A stretch of DNA of 12,835 nt, taken from positions 1 to 12,835 of the forward strand of contig JACVRU010000034.1 in assembly GCA_014534295.1 (NCBI GenBank), in the 5' to 3' direction. Shown here in pieces: positions 5,415 through 12,234 of the stretch. The translations under genes were made by a program, and so were the position numbers. Origin of the DNA: Thermoleophilia bacterium. GTDB lineage: Bacteria > Actinomycetota > Thermoleophilia > Gaiellales > Gaiellaceae. The notes beneath the pieces are model-generated. The model was not told the DNA's origin, searched no databases, and worked only from the letters and a program-made list of their open reading frames with translations. How positions within the stretch are numbered: position 1 is the first letter of the stretch; each line of letters begins with the position of its first letter.

Positions 5415-7511
5415 ATGAAGGTCCTCCGCGCAGCCCTCCTGCTCCTGCTCGCCTCTCCGGCCGCCGCCCATGCGGCGGGGCCGACGATGGTCGCCCGCGA
5501 CGTGCCGCTCGCCTCGGCGCCGCGGCAGCTCGCGAGCGTGTCGGCGCCCCGCTTCACGATGATCGGACTGCACTGGCAGGGCCGCGGCACCGTCGACTTC
5601 CGCACGCGCGGGCTCGACGGCCGCTGGAGCGCCTGGCGGCCGGCCGCCCCGGAGGACGAGGACCGGCCCGACGCGGGCTTCCGCGAGCGGACCGTCCCCG
5701 GCTGGCAGATCGGCAACCCGTACTGGATGGGCCCCTCCGACCGGCTCGAGGTCCGCCCGCGGGGCAAGGTCAGCGGCGTCCGCGCCTTTTACCTCTGGAG
5801 CCCCGCCGACGGCGTCCCGCCGCGGATGCTGTCGATCGCCTCGGCACCGCCGATCGTGCCCCGGCTGTCGTGGGGGGCGAACGAGTCGATCCGCCGAGCC
5901 GGGCCCTACTTCGCGGACAGCCTGCGCTTCGCGGTCGTCCACCACACGGCCGGCTCGAACAACTACACGCGGGCCGAGTCGGCCGCGATCGCCCGCGGCA
6001 TCCAGGTCTACCACGTGAAGGCGAACGGCTGGAACGACCTCGGCTACAACTTCCTCGTCGACAAGTACGGCCAGATCTTCGAGGGCCGGTTCGGCGGAAT
6101 CGAGCGCAACGTCGTCGGCGCGCACGCCGAGGGGTTCAACACCGGCTCCGTCGGCGTCGCGGTGATGGGGACGTACACGGGCTCGGGCATTAGCCCGGCC
6201 GCCAGGGACGCGCTCGCGCGGCTCCTCGCCTGGCGGCTCGACGTCGCCCACGTCGACCCGCTCTCGACGCTCTCGTGGACGTCGGGCGGCAACGCGCGCT
6301 TCCCGCGCGGCGTGCCGGTGTTCCTGCGGGCGGTCTCCGGCCACCGCGACACGGGCTTCACCGCGTGCCCGGGGAACGCGCTCTACGCGCAGCTGAACGA
6401 CCTCGCCGGGCGGATCGGCGAGATCGGGCTCCCGAAGCTGTACGCGCCCTCGTCGCGCGGCGGGCCGGGCGGCCCCGTCCGGTTCACCGGCCGGCTCTCC
6501 TCCCCGCTGCCCTGGGCGGTGACGGTGACCGACTCGGCCGGCACCCGTATCGCCGCCGGCTCCGGGGCCGGCACCGCCGTCGACTGGACGTGGGAAGCGG
6601 CCGCCGCCCCGCCGGGGGCGTACTCGTGGGCGATCGAGGCCGGGCCGGCCGTACGCGCCGCCCGCGGCACGATCGGCGGCCGGGCGGGCACGCTCTCGCT
6701 GCAGCAGGCCGCCGCCGAGCCCACGGTCGTCTCGCCGAACGGCGACGGCGTCGCCGACACGAGCACGATCTCGTTCGTCCTCGGCGCGCCCGCCACGGTC
6801 GCCGCCCGCCTGCTCGACGCGGGCGGCACGGTCGTCGCGACGCTCCTGGCGCCGGAGGCCCGACCCGCCGGCGGGCAGACGGTCGCGCTCGTCGCAGACG
6901 CCGTCCCCGACGGTGCGTACACCGTCGTGATCGTGGCGCAGAACGCCGCTGGCCGCGAGGTGTCCGCCCAGGTGCCCCTCGTGGTCACGCGCGCCCTCGG
7001 CTACGTCGGCGCCTCCGCCGCCACGGTCTCGCCGAACGGCGACGGCCGCTTCGACCGCCTCTCGTTCTCGTTCCTGCTCGGGTCCTCCGCCCCCGTCAGG
7101 GTCCGGATCGTGCGCGGCACGGCGTGGGTGGCGAACGTCGTCAGCGGCCCGCGGGCTCCCGGCCAGCACGTCGTCGACTGGGACGGCCGCAAGCCGCACG
7201 GGCGGCTCCGGGACGGCGACTACGAGGTCGAGGTGACCGCAAGCACCGAGCTCGGGCCCGTCTCCCAGCGGGTCGCCTTCGCGGTGGACACGCGGCCCCC
7301 GACGGTGCGACTCTTCTCTCTGCGGCCGCTGCGCGTCCGCGTGCTCGAGCCGGTGAGGCTGATCGTCCAGCTCAACGGCCGCTGGCGGACGATCGACCGG
7401 AGGAGGCCGGGCCTCGTGCCGCTCGGCTCGCCCGCCGCAGTCCGCGCGCTTCGAGTCGTCGCGGAGGACGCGGCAGGCAACCGGAGCGAGCCGCTGATCC
7501 ATCGCCGGTGA
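5415..7511 (+). CDS. Secreted N-acetylmuramoyl-L-alanine amidase (PGRP/Amidase_2) with FlgD-like Ig modules
   Basis: A 698-residue exported protein that would cut the bond between MurNAc and the peptide stem of peptidoglycan. Residues 1-20 form a signal peptide (cleavage near AHA). Residues about 25-145 form a domain rich in Trp and Arg that I do not recognise. The zinc amidase domain follows: VVHHTAG with H176, GWNDLGYNFLVD with Y211, and GHRDTGFTACPG with H310 and C318. The 8-residue H-C spacing equals that of the T7 lysozyme zinc ligands. After the catalytic domain come about three FlgD-like Ig modules (about 365-435, 440-535, 539-640). The last two open with SPNGDG, and all contain a PxGxYxxxxxA-type turn. 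The tail (about 640-698) is basic. ATG 5415 is preceded by an in-frame GTG at 5412, which is also possible. TGA overlaps the NUDIX GTG start. Confidence 0.92.
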   Translation: MKVLRAALLLLLASPAAAHAAGPTMVARDVPLASAPRQLASVSAPRFTMIGLHWQGRGTVDFRTRGLDGRWSAWRPAAPEDEDRPDAGFRERTVPGWQIGNPYWMGPSDRLEVRPRGKVSGVRAFYLWSPADGVPPRMLSIASAPPIVPRLSWGANESIRRAGPYFADSLRFAVVHHTAGSNNYTRAESAAIARGIQVYHVKANGWNDLGYNFLVDKYGQIFEGRFGGIERNVVGAHAEGFNTGSVGVAVMGTYTGSGISPAARDALARLLAWRLDVAHVDPLSTLSWTSGGNARFPRGVPVFLRAVSGHRDTGFTACPGNALYAQLNDLAGRIGEIGLPKLYAPSSRGGPGGPVRFTGRLSSPLPWAVTVTDSAGTRIAAGSGAGTAVDWTWEAAAAPPGAYSWAIEAGPAVRAARGTIGGRAGTLSLQQAAAEPTVVSPNGDGVADTSTISFVLGAPATVAARLLDAGGTVVATLLAPEARPAGGQTVALVADAVPDGAYTVVIVAQNAAGREVSAQVPLVVTRALGYVGASAATVSPNGDGRFDRLSFSFLLGSSAPVRVRIVRGTAWVANVVSGPRAPGQHVVDWDGRKPHGRLRDGDYEVEVTASTELGPVSQRVAFAVDTRPPTVRLFSLRPLRVRVLEPVRLIVQLNGRWRTIDRRRPGLVPLGSPAAVRALRVVAEDAAGNRSEPLIHRR
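6729..6749 (+). repeat. Direct repeat, copy 1 (SPNGDG module start)
   Basis: A 21-bp segment encoding the SPNGDG turn at residues 440-445 of the amidase. It is identical to 7026-7046, 297 bp (99 codons) away. The flanks have diverged, so it marks an old intragenic duplication of an Ig-like module under strong constraint at this turn. Confidence 0.8.
7026..7046 (+). repeat. Direct repeat, copy 2 (SPNGDG module start)
   Basis: Second copy of the 21-bp segment at 6729-6749, encoding SPNGDG at residues 539-544. It begins the last FlgD-like module of the amidase. Confidence 0.8.
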
Positions 7512-7948
7512 CGCATCGTCTTCCGCGACAGGTCTTCGTCCTCCTGCACCGGTCGGGTCCCGAGGTGCTGCTCCTGCGCCGGACACTCGACGGCCTCTGG
7601 CAGGGCGTGACGGGGGCGCCTGAGCCGGGCGAGTCCGACCTGGAAGGCGCGGTGCGCGAAGTGCGCGAGGAGACGGGCTTCGACGTCGGAGGCACGATCG
7701 AGCCCCTAGGCTTCGCGTACAGCTTCCCTGTTCCGGACGCGTTCGCTCGCCTGTATGCACCCGGAGTCGAGATCATCGACGAGGCCACCTTCGCGGCCGC
7801 CGTGCCGCCCGGCCGTGATCCGGTGATCAGTCGCGAGCACGACGACTTCCGCTGGTGCTCGCTCGCCGCCGCGGAGGAGCGCCTCTTCTGGCCGGAGAAC
7901 CGCCGGGCGCTTCAGGTGCTCGCCGCGCGTTTGAGCCAGACCTCGTAG
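7508..7948 (+). CDS. NUDIX hydrolase, NudB-like
   Basis: A 146-residue protein. The Nudix box spans residues 36-58 (G-x5-E-x7-RE-V-x-EE-x-GF) and fits the consensus at every fixed position, so it should bind a divalent metal and hydrolyse a nucleoside-diphosphate-linked substrate. LLRRTLDGLWQGVTG before the box resembles E. coli NudB (dihydroneopterin triphosphate pyrophosphatase), and the C-terminal EHDDFRWCSLAAAEERLFWPENRRAL fits the same subgroup. Substrate assignment is therefore plausible but not certain. GTG 7508 is chosen because it overlaps the amidase stop in GTGA and leaves a compact full-length domain; the longer open frame upstream only shadows the amidase. The last 37 bp overlap the end of birA on the opposite strand. 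Confidence 0.9.
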   Translation: MTHRLPRQVFVLLHRSGPEVLLLRRTLDGLWQGVTGAPEPGESDLEGAVREVREETGFDVGGTIEPLGFAYSFPVPDAFARLYAPGVEIIDEATFAAAVPPGRDPVISREHDDFRWCSLAAAEERLFWPENRRALQVLAARLSQTS

Positions 7949-8478
7949 CGCCGCTCGAGCGCAGCGAGGATCGCGGCCAGCAGCTCGGCCCGGTCGACGG
8001 ACGCTTCGCGGGCGAGCCGAAGCGAGGTCGCCGGCAGGCGGGTCTCCGCCGGCAGTTGCGCGGCGGTCTGGTTCGCGTTGACACCGATTCCGAGCACGAC
8101 GCGGCCCTCGCTCGCCTCCCCCAGCACGCCCGCCACCTTGCGGCCTTCCAGGAGGACGTCGTTCGGCGACTTCACGTCCCCGCCGACGGTCTCGGCGACG
8201 GCCTCCGCGGCGAGGATGGTGAGCTCGGGAAGCCGCTCGGCATCGACGCGCGGCGTCAGCAGGAGGGAGAAGAGCAGGCTGGTCCCGGGCGCGTCCTCCC
8301 ACGTCCGTCCGAGGCGCCCGCGCCCCGCCGTCTGGTGCCCGGCGGCGACCACCGTTCCCTCCGCGTCCTCCGCGCCGAGTTCCCGCTGCGTCGAGCGGCA
8401 GGACTCGACGTAGCGGTACGGCCGCCCCAGGCGGCCCCGAAGCAGGGGCGACACACGCTCGGGGGAGAGCGAGTCCAT
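7912..8478 (-). CDS. birA: Biotin-[acetyl-CoA-carboxylase] ligase, short form
   Basis: A 188-residue protein. Biotin-protein ligase makes biotinyl-AMP and transfers biotin to the carrier domain of acetyl-CoA carboxylase and related enzymes. Motifs: STQRE (29-33), the nucleotide/biotin loop GRGRLGRTW (52-60), KSPNDVLLEGRKVAGVL (103-119) and VLGIGVNAN (128-136). There is no N-terminal HTH, so it is not a repressor. It also ends directly after the YEVWL helix, without the roughly 50-60-residue SH3-like C-terminal domain usual in the family, and KSPND replaces the common KWPND. ATG 8478 is the only start that keeps the N-terminal helix; no Shine-Dalgarno is visible, and it may be leaderless. It is divergent from the sigma/fab operon, and biotinylated carboxylase supplies malonyl-CoA to that pathway. 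Confidence 0.9.
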   Translation of the reverse strand: MDSLSPERVSPLLRGRLGRPYRYVESCRSTQRELGAEDAEGTVVAAGHQTAGRGRLGRTWEDAPGTSLLFSLLLTPRVDAERLPELTILAAEAVAETVGGDVKSPNDVLLEGRKVAGVLGEASEGRVVLGIGVNANQTAAQLPAETRLPATSLRLAREASVDRAELLAAILAALERRYEVWLKRAAST

Positions 8479-8481
8479 GCG

Positions 8482-8495
8482 GGACTAGACTAGGT
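8482..8495. promoter_or_regulatory. Possible back-to-back -10 elements between birA and the sigma-factor gene
   Basis: CTAG-A-CTAG (8485-8493) is symmetric, with TAGACT on the + strand (8486-8491) and TAGTCT on the minus strand (8492-8487). Both fit the actinobacterial TAnnnT -10 pattern. Transcripts would start about at the birA ATG (leaderless) and just before the sigma GTG. AGG at 8492-8494 could be the sigma-gene ribosome site, 7 bases from GTG. No good -35 is visible on either side, so this stays tentative. Confidence 0.35.
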
Positions 8496-8501
8496 CGCTC
8501 A

Positions 8502-9119
8502 GTGCAACCGCCCTTCCGGAAGCCCGGTCAAATCATCCGACCCCAGCGGCCCGAGCGGCCGCTCGACTACGAGAGGCTGAGCGACCCGATCTTGGTCAAG
8601 CGTGCGAAGGACGGCGACCGGCGGGCGTTGGCAGCCCTCTGCGAGCGGCATGCGGGACGAGTGGAGCGCCTCGCCCGGCACCTCCTCGGCGACAACGAGG
8701 ACGCCCGGGACGCGGCACAGGAGTCGCTGGCCAAGGTCTGCGTGCGGCTGCCGCAGTTCCGCGGGGAGGCGCGCTTCTCGACCTGGCTGCACCGGCTCGT
8801 CGTCAATACCTGCCGCGACGTCGCCGAGCGCCAGCGCCTGCGCCGGTGCGAGGAGCTCCCGGAGGACGCGCGCTCGGCCGCCGACGGCGACCCCGCGCGC
8901 GCCGCGGCGCTCGCCGAGCTGCGCGCGGAGCTGGGCGCGTCGCTCGCCGGCCTGCCGGGGCGCCAGGCCGAGGTGCTCGTCCTCAAGGACGCGTTCGACC
9001 TCACTTTCGAGGAGATCTCGACGCTCGAGGGGATGCCCGTCGGCACCGCCAAGTGCTACGCGCACCGCGCTCGAGCGCGGCTGCGAGTCGGGCTCGAGGC
9101 CGTCGAGCGCGCGGTCTAG
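8502..9119 (+). CDS. RNA polymerase sigma factor, ECF-like
   Basis: A 205-residue sigma factor. Region 2 covers about residues 30-112: ILVKRAKDGDRRALAALCERH, DARDAAQESLAKV, and the -10-binding FRGEARFSTWLHRLVVNTCRD (86-106). A variable linker (113-143) leads to region 4 (about 145-198) with LPGRQAEVLVLKDAFDLTFEEIS and the recognition helix near VGTAKCYAHRARARLR. Regions 1.1, 1.2 and 3 are absent, as in group 4 (ECF) sigmas. No anti-sigma factor gene follows; fabZ starts 13 bp after the stop, so the sigma gene is the first of an apparent fab operon. The start is GTG at 8502, with AGG seven bases before it. The first 29 residues are a basic, proline-rich extension. Its first five residues (MQPPF) are the same as those of FabZ. 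Regulon unknown. Confidence 0.9.
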   Translation: MQPPFRKPGQIIRPQRPERPLDYERLSDPILVKRAKDGDRRALAALCERHAGRVERLARHLLGDNEDARDAAQESLAKVCVRLPQFRGEARFSTWLHRLVVNTCRDVAERQRLRRCEELPEDARSAADGDPARAAALAELRAELGASLAGLPGRQAEVLVLKDAFDLTFEEISTLEGMPVGTAKCYAHRARARLRVGLEAVERAV

Positions 9120-9132
9120 CGGGCCGACCTCG

Positions 9133-9564
9133 ATGCAGCCGCCCTTCGGACGTGACGAGATCGAGCGCATCCTCCCCCACCGCGACCCGATGCTCCTGCT
9201 GGACGACGTCCTCGAGCTCGAGCCTGGCGCGCGCGTCGTCGCCCGGAAGGTCGTCACGGAGGCGAACTGCGCGGGGCACTTTCCGGGGAACCCGATCATG
9301 CCCGGCGTGCTGATGGTCGAGGCGCTCGCGCAGGCCGGCGCCGTCGTAGTGCTCTCGCAGGAGGAGAACCTCGGCCGGCTGGCGCTGTTCGCGGGGATCG
9401 ACGACGTGCGCTTCACGCGGATCGTGCGGCCCGGCGACGAGCTGAGGCTCGAGTGCGACCTCGAGGCCGTCCGCGGCCCCGTCGGCCGTGGCCGGGCCCG
9501 CGCGACCGTGGACGGCGAGCTCGCCGTGCGGGGAGCCCTGACCTTCGCGGTGTCCGACTCGTGA
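9133..9564 (+). CDS. fabZ: 3-hydroxyacyl-ACP dehydratase FabZ
   Basis: A 143-residue hotdog-fold dehydratase removing water from 3-hydroxyacyl-ACP in fatty-acid elongation. It shows ILPHRDPMLLLD (13-24) and the active-site stretch AGHFPGNPIMPGVLMVEALAQ (47-67), with catalytic H49 and E63. The length is normal for the family. ATG 9133 gives a start right before DEIERILPH, as expected; the frame is open further upstream only as a shadow of the sigma gene. No Shine-Dalgarno is apparent, so initiation may depend on coupling to the sigma gene ending 13 bp earlier. fabH follows after 7 bp. Confidence 0.96.
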   Translation: MQPPFGRDEIERILPHRDPMLLLDDVLELEPGARVVARKVVTEANCAGHFPGNPIMPGVLMVEALAQAGAVVVLSQEENLGRLALFAGIDDVRFTRIVRPGDELRLECDLEAVRGPVGRGRARATVDGELAVRGALTFAVSDS

Positions 9565-9571
9565 CCCTTCG

Positions 9572-10573
9572 ATGATCGCCAAGGCGAACGGCAGGCCGCG
9601 CGTCGGGATCACGGGCCTCGGTTGCTACGTGCCCGACCGGGTGCTGACGAACGAGGAGCTGGCGGAGCTCGTCGACACCTCCGACGAGTGGATCACGACC
9701 CGGACCGGGATCAAGGAGCGGCGGATCGCGGCGCCCGAGCAGGCCATGTCCGATCTCGCCGAGCCCGCATGCCGCGCGGCGCTCGCGCAGGCCGGCGTCG
9801 ACCCGAGCGAGATCGACTTCCTCGTGCTCGCCACGGTCACTCCCGACATGACGTTCCCCTCCACGGCCGCGATCGTCGCCGACCGCCTCGGCATGCCCGA
9901 CGCGGCCGCCTACGACCTCTCCGCGGGCTGCACGGGCTTCGTCTACGCCGTGGCGCAGGCGCACGCGATGCTCGCGAGCGGCCTCTCCCGGAAGGCGCTC
10001 GTCGTGGGCGGGGACGTGCTCTCGCGGATCCTCGACTGGACCGACCGGTCGACGCTCGTCCTCTTCGGCGACGGCGCAGGCGCCGTCGTGATGGAGCCGC
10101 TCGAGGACGGCGGCGGCTTCCTCGGCTTCGAGCTCGGGGCGGACGGGGGCGGGGGCGTGCATCTCTGGCTGCCGGGCAGCGGCTCGCGCGCCTTCGAGGA
10201 TCCCGAGCACCACATCAAGATGAACGGCCGCGAGGTCTTCAAGTTCGCGACGCGTGTGCTGGTCCACTCGGCCGAGGCGCTGCTCGACGAGTGCGGCCTG
10301 GGCGTGGACGACGTCGACGTCTACGTGCCGCACCAGGCGAACGTCAGGATCATCGACCATGCACGCAGGAAGCTCGGTATTCCGGAGGAACGCACGGTGG
10401 TGAACGTCGACCGGTACGGGAACACGTCGTCGGGCTCGATCCCGCTCGCGCTCGCGGACGCCGAGCAGGATGGGCGGCTGAAGGCGGGGGAGCTCGTGCT
10501 GATGACGGGGATGGGGGCCGGCCTCACCTGGGGCTCGGCGCTGATCGAATGGACGAGGGGGATCGCCCAATGA
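9572..10573 (+). CDS. fabH: Beta-ketoacyl-ACP synthase III FabH
   Basis: A 333-residue thiolase-fold enzyme that condenses an acyl-CoA primer with malonyl-ACP to begin fatty-acid synthesis. The catalytic triad is visible: C120 in DLSAGCTGFVYAV, H254 in VPHQANVRIID, and N284 in VDRYGNTSSGSIPLAL. The N-terminal VGITGLGCYVPDRVLTNEEL and DTSDEWITTRTGIKERR are family hallmarks. Starter preference (acetyl versus branched) cannot be read off. ATG 9572 lies seven bases after the fabZ stop without a clear ribosome site, suggesting coupled translation. Its own stop is embedded in the fabD ribosome site. Confidence 0.97.
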   Translation: MIAKANGRPRVGITGLGCYVPDRVLTNEELAELVDTSDEWITTRTGIKERRIAAPEQAMSDLAEPACRAALAQAGVDPSEIDFLVLATVTPDMTFPSTAAIVADRLGMPDAAAYDLSAGCTGFVYAVAQAHAMLASGLSRKALVVGGDVLSRILDWTDRSTLVLFGDGAGAVVMEPLEDGGGFLGFELGADGGGGVHLWLPGSGSRAFEDPEHHIKMNGREVFKFATRVLVHSAEALLDECGLGVDDVDVYVPHQANVRIIDHARRKLGIPEERTVVNVDRYGNTSSGSIPLALADAEQDGRLKAGELVLMTGMGAGLTWGSALIEWTRGIAQ

Positions 10574-10578
10574 GAGGA
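10573..10578 (+). promoter_or_regulatory. Strong ribosome binding site of fabD
   Basis: AGAGGA begins on the last base of the fabH TGA and lies five bases before ATG 10584. It is the clearest Shine-Dalgarno in the fab run. FabD may therefore be translated independently of the upstream genes. Confidence 0.7.
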
Positions 10579-10583
10579 ACACG

Positions 10584-11507
10584 ATGAAAATCGCATTCTG
10601 CTTCCCTGGACAGGGATCGGTCGAGCAGGGCATGGGACGGGACGTCGCCGAGGCCGTTCCGGAGGCGATGGAAGTCTTCGAGCGCGCGAGCGAGGCATCC
10701 GACCTCGACCTGCGACGGCTCTGCTTCGAGGCGCCGCTCTCCGAGCTCGTCGCGACGGAGATCCAGCAGCCTGCGCTCGTCGCTTCGAGCCTGGCGCTGC
10801 TCGCCGCCCTGCGCGCCAGGGGCATCCACGCCGACTACGTCATCGGCCATTCGGTGGGCGAGTTCGCGGCACTCGCCGCCTCCGACGTCGTGGAAGTCGA
10901 GGGCGCGGTGGCGCTCGTGCGCGAGCGCGGGATTGCGATGGCCGAGGCGGCCCGGCAGCATCCGGGCGCGATGGCGGCGATCCTCGGGCTCGAGGACGAG
11001 GTCGTCGAGGAGCTCTGCCGCCGGATCCAGGGCGTCTGGCCGGCGAACTACAACTGCCCCGGGCAGCTGGTCGTCTCCGGAGCGCACCCGTCCGTGGACG
11101 AGTGCTGCGAGGAGGCCGAGCGGGAGGGAGCGAAACGCGCCGTGAAGCTCAAGGTGTCGGGCGCCTTCCACAGTCCGCTCGTCGCGCGCGCCGCCGAGCG
11201 GCTCAAGCCCGCCGTCGACCGGATCAAGTTCTCGCCGCCTTCGGTGCCGTTCATGTCGACGGTGACCGCGAAGATCGAGCCCGCCCAGAAGCTGGGGACG
11301 CTGCTCGTGGATCAGCTGACGTCGCCGGTGAAATTCACGCAGGCGACCCGCGAGCTGATCAAGGACGGCGTCGGCACCTTCGTCGAGGTCGGGCCGGGCA
11401 ACGTCCTCTCCGGCCTCGTCAAGCGGATCGACCGGAGCGTCAAGGCCGTCTCCGTCAACAACCTCGCCTCGCTGCGGAAGCTCGAAGAGACGCTCGATAC
11501 CGCGTGA
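10584..11507 (+). CDS. fabD: Malonyl-CoA:ACP transacylase FabD
   Basis: A 307-residue enzyme that transfers malonyl from CoA to acyl carrier protein, feeding FabH and FabF. It begins with AFCFPGQGSVEQGMG, carries the nucleophile in IGHSVGEFAALAA (S90) and the catalytic histidine in SGAFHSPLV (H196), and ends with a conserved VEVGPGNVLSGLVKRI stretch. Length and motif spacing match E. coli FabD (S92, H201). ATG 10584 is fixed by AGAGGA. Its TGA overlaps the GTG start of fabG by four bases. Confidence 0.97.
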   Translation: MKIAFCFPGQGSVEQGMGRDVAEAVPEAMEVFERASEASDLDLRRLCFEAPLSELVATEIQQPALVASSLALLAALRARGIHADYVIGHSVGEFAALAASDVVEVEGAVALVRERGIAMAEAARQHPGAMAAILGLEDEVVEELCRRIQGVWPANYNCPGQLVVSGAHPSVDECCEEAEREGAKRAVKLKVSGAFHSPLVARAAERLKPAVDRIKFSPPSVPFMSTVTAKIEPAQKLGTLLVDQLTSPVKFTQATRELIKDGVGTFVEVGPGNVLSGLVKRIDRSVKAVSVNNLASLRKLEETLDTA

Positions 11508-12232
11508 CGCCGTTCGCGTCCCTCGCGGGGAAGACCGCGCTCGTCACCGGGGGCTCCCGCGGCATCGGTCGTGCGATCGCCGTCGAGCTCGCGCGCTCCG
11601 GGGCCTCAGTCGTCGTCGGCTACCGCTCCGGAGCCGAGGCGGCGGAGACGGTCGCCGCGGAGATCGGCGGCCGCGCAGTCCAGGCGGACGTGTCGAAGGA
11701 CGACGAGGCGCGCCGCCTCGTCGAGGAGGCCGGCGACCTCGATGTGCTCGTCAACAACGCGGGCATCACGCGCGACGGCCTGCTGATGCGGATGCCCGAC
11801 GACGACTGGAGCGCCGTCCTCGATACGAACCTGGGCGGCGTCTTTCACACCTGCCGCGCCGCCGCGCGCGGGATGCTCAAGCGCCGCGCCGGCTCGATCG
11901 TGAACGTGTCCAGCGTCGTCGGCGTCCACGGGAACCCGGGCCAGACGAACTACGCGGCCGCGAAGGCCGGGATCATCGGCTTCACGAAGTCGCTCGCGCG
12001 CGAGCTCGGCAACCGGGGCGTCCGCGCCAACGTCGTCGCGCCCGGTTACATCTCGACCCGGCTCACGGAGGAGCTGCCGGACGACCTCAAGGAGCTGATG
12101 CTCCAGAACACCCCACTCGGCCGTTTCGGCTCTCCGGAGGACGTGGCCGGGGCGGTACGCTTCCTCTGCTCCGACGAGGCCTCGTTCATCACGGGCGAGG
12201 TGCTCCTCGTCGACGGCGGCCTGGGGATGTAG
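11504..12232 (+). CDS. fabG: 3-oxoacyl-ACP reductase FabG
   Basis: A 242-residue short-chain dehydrogenase that reduces 3-oxoacyl-ACP with NADPH. It shows the Rossmann glycine motif TGGSRGIGRAIA near residue 15, NNAGITRD, and the catalytic triad S137 (NVSSVVG), Y150 and K154 (NYAAAKAG), followed by NVVAPGYISTRLT and a C-terminal SFITGEVLLVDGGLGM. Spacing equals that of E. coli FabG (S138, Y151, K155). The start is GTG 11504, forming GTGA with the fabD stop, a standard coupling junction; the frame open upstream of it is a shadow of fabD. fabF begins two bases after its stop. Confidence 0.96.
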   Translation: MTPFASLAGKTALVTGGSRGIGRAIAVELARSGASVVVGYRSGAEAAETVAAEIGGRAVQADVSKDDEARRLVEEAGDLDVLVNNAGITRDGLLMRMPDDDWSAVLDTNLGGVFHTCRAAARGMLKRRAGSIVNVSSVVGVHGNPGQTNYAAAKAGIIGFTKSLARELGNRGVRANVVAPGYISTRLTEELPDDLKELMLQNTPLGRFGSPEDVAGAVRFLCSDEASFITGEVLLVDGGLGM

Positions 12233-12234
12233 CG

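Noticed and set aside
5348..5767. N-terminal extension of NfeD by 140 residues.
   Set aside because: It crosses the intergenic region and runs antisense to the amidase signal peptide. The ATG at 5347 starts a clear signal sequence.
6275..7507. Upstream extension of the NUDIX frame.
   Set aside because: It is an Arg-rich shadow of the amidase; the Nudix fold starts just after GTG 7508.
4101..7760. Very long (1219-codon) open frame on the minus strand across nfeD and the amidase.
   Set aside because: Its composition is Arg/Ala/Pro/Gly-rich with no domain, and it lies over two clear genes with catalytic motifs. Long open shadow frames are expected at this GC content.
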